This document shows, piece by piece, positions 6,016 through 6,824 of a stretch of DNA of 6,824 bases (within the stretch, counting starts at the first letter, position 1; every line of letters starts with the position of its first letter). Source of the stretch: Sphaerochaeta sp. (GTDB taxonomy: Bacteria; Spirochaetota; Spirochaetia; Sphaerochaetales; Sphaerochaetaceae). The stretch lies in contig DMAO01000054.1 in the NCBI GenBank assembly GCA_003446545.1, forward strand, positions 1 to 6,824. The letters are read 5' to 3'. The position numbers were made by a program, and so were the translations under genes. The notes beneath the pieces were generated by a model. The model ran no database searches, was not told the DNA's origin, and was given only the letters and a program-made list of their open reading frames with translations.

Positions 6016-6777
6016 GCATGGATGGGAAAACTCTTTGGAGGTACCCTAGGGTTTATGTTTGGTGGACCCCTGGGGATGATTGCTGGAATTGCCTTCGGGC
6101 ATATGTTCGATAAAGCTGGTTCCCTTAGTCCTGGAATTGCAGATACATACCAAGCTTCCCAAGACCAGTCACAGATGATGTTCTTTGTGGGAGCCTTTTC
6201 TATGCTTGCCCGCATTGCTTCTGTTGATGGTACTGTAACTGCAAATGAGCGACAAAAAGTGCAGGAGTTTATCCATTCAGACCTTCATTTGGGCTTGCGA
6301 GAAGAAGAAGCCGCTTGGAAGGTCTTCGATGCAGCCTTGATTGGAGAGGGGACGTTTGAGCAGTTCGCTTCCCAGTTCCATCAGAATTTTGCCCATGCTC
6401 CGAACATCCTCCAGCTCATGTTGGATATCTTCTATCGGGTGGCGTCCGCTGACGGAAGAGTCACTTCTAGCGAAGAGGCTCTCATAAGGCGAGCTGCCCT
6501 GATCTTCCGTCTTCCTGTCTCCTATGTTGATGCCTTGAGCCGTAACTATGGGGGGTTTGCCTCTGCAGGGGAACGTTCCTATGCAATCCTAGGCCTTACC
6601 AAGACTGCCACCAATGAAGAGGTGAAGCGAGCCTACAGGAAGATGAGCATAGAGTTCCATCCTGACACCCTAGCAGCCAAAGGTATGGGAGAGGAGTTCC
6701 TCACCCATGCAACTGCCAAGTTCAGGGAGATCCAGGATGCGTATAATTCCATAAAGCAAGAGAGGGGTATTCGCTAG
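6013..6777 (+). CDS. djlA: DjlA-like membrane-anchored J-domain co-chaperone (TerB + DnaJ domains)
   Basis: A co-chaperone expected to sit in the inner membrane by its N-terminus and stimulate the ATPase of cytoplasmic DnaK through its J domain. Residues 5-30 form a Gly-rich membrane segment ending in FGHMFDKA (28-35), nearly the same as GHMFDKA of E. coli DjlA. Residues about 50-180 form a helical TerB-like domain with two DGxVTxxE motifs (72-79 and 147-154). The C-terminal J domain (about 188-254) has YAILGL, KRAYRKMSIEFHPD with the essential HPD at 216-218, and FREIQDAYNSIK. The 254 residues compare with 271 in E. coli; the Gln/Gly-rich linker is shorter. The first ATG aligns with the E. 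coli start. It follows the glycosidase by six bases without a visible ribosome binding site. No terminator is visible in the 47 bases after the TAG stop. Confidence 0.92.
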   Translation: MAWMGKLFGGTLGFMFGGPLGMIAGIAFGHMFDKAGSLSPGIADTYQASQDQSQMMFFVGAFSMLARIASVDGTVTANERQKVQEFIHSDLHLGLREEEAAWKVFDAALIGEGTFEQFASQFHQNFAHAPNILQLMLDIFYRVASADGRVTSSEEALIRRAALIFRLPVSYVDALSRNYGGFASAGERSYAILGLTKTATNEEVKRAYRKMSIEFHPDTLAAKGMGEEFLTHATAKFREIQDAYNSIKQERGIR

Positions 6778-6824
6778 AACCTTCTAAAGGCTCTGGGGCA
6801 AGGCAATGGTCTTCTACTAGGTCA

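Noticed and set aside
6775..6791. Short inverted repeats around the djlA stop (TAGAA-CC-TTCTA, CCTT-CTA-AAGG).
   Set aside because: Stems of four or five pairs with loops of two or three bases and no T-run after them; not a credible terminator.
1..6824. Defence island, mobile element, CRISPR array or RNA gene.
   Set aside because: No transposase, integrase, nuclease, toxin-antitoxin pair, spaced repeat array or tRNA/rRNA signature was seen on either strand.

Overview
The window looks like a stretch of ordinary bacterial chromosome holding five intact genes in two divergently transcribed groups. Base composition is roughly balanced in the genes and clearly AT-rich only in the one larger intergenic gap (4297-4581). 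I see no insertion sequence, phage gene, CRISPR array, rRNA or tRNA. The lineage cannot be fixed from the sequence alone. The gene content, gene style and a trehalase-like glycosidase would suit an anaerobic spirochaete such as Sphaerochaeta or a relative, but that is an inference of low certainty.

Minus strand (3295 down to 39): a YgiQ-family radical SAM protein is followed 5 bases later by a MATE-family multidrug/cation antiporter. Both start with GTG. The ygiQ gene has no Shine-Dalgarno sequence, but a very good sigma70-type promoter lies at the exact distance that puts the transcript start on its GTG, so the operon mRNA may be leaderless.

Plus strand: a diacylglycerol/sphingosine-kinase-fold lipid kinase (3364-4296) starts only 68 bases from ygiQ, in a compact divergent promoter region. 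After a 285-base AT-rich gap comes a second unit. It has a TTG-started glycosidase of the trehalase/GH63 (alpha/alpha-toroid) type (4582-6006), then six bases later a DjlA-like membrane-anchored J-domain co-chaperone (6013-6777). The gap carries a plausible promoter for this unit, an inverted repeat followed by a T-run, two GTTTTTGT direct repeats, and a 42-codon ORF that could encode one short Cys-rich membrane helix but has no ribosome binding site.

The genes do not form an obvious pathway: efflux, radical SAM chemistry, lipid phosphorylation, carbohydrate hydrolysis and Hsp70 co-chaperone activity. I found no convincing undescribed system. The points most worth checking are the predicted leaderless ygiQ mRNA, the altered catalytic-acid motif of the glycosidase, the nine-A stop/start junction before djlA, and the tiny membrane-like ORF.
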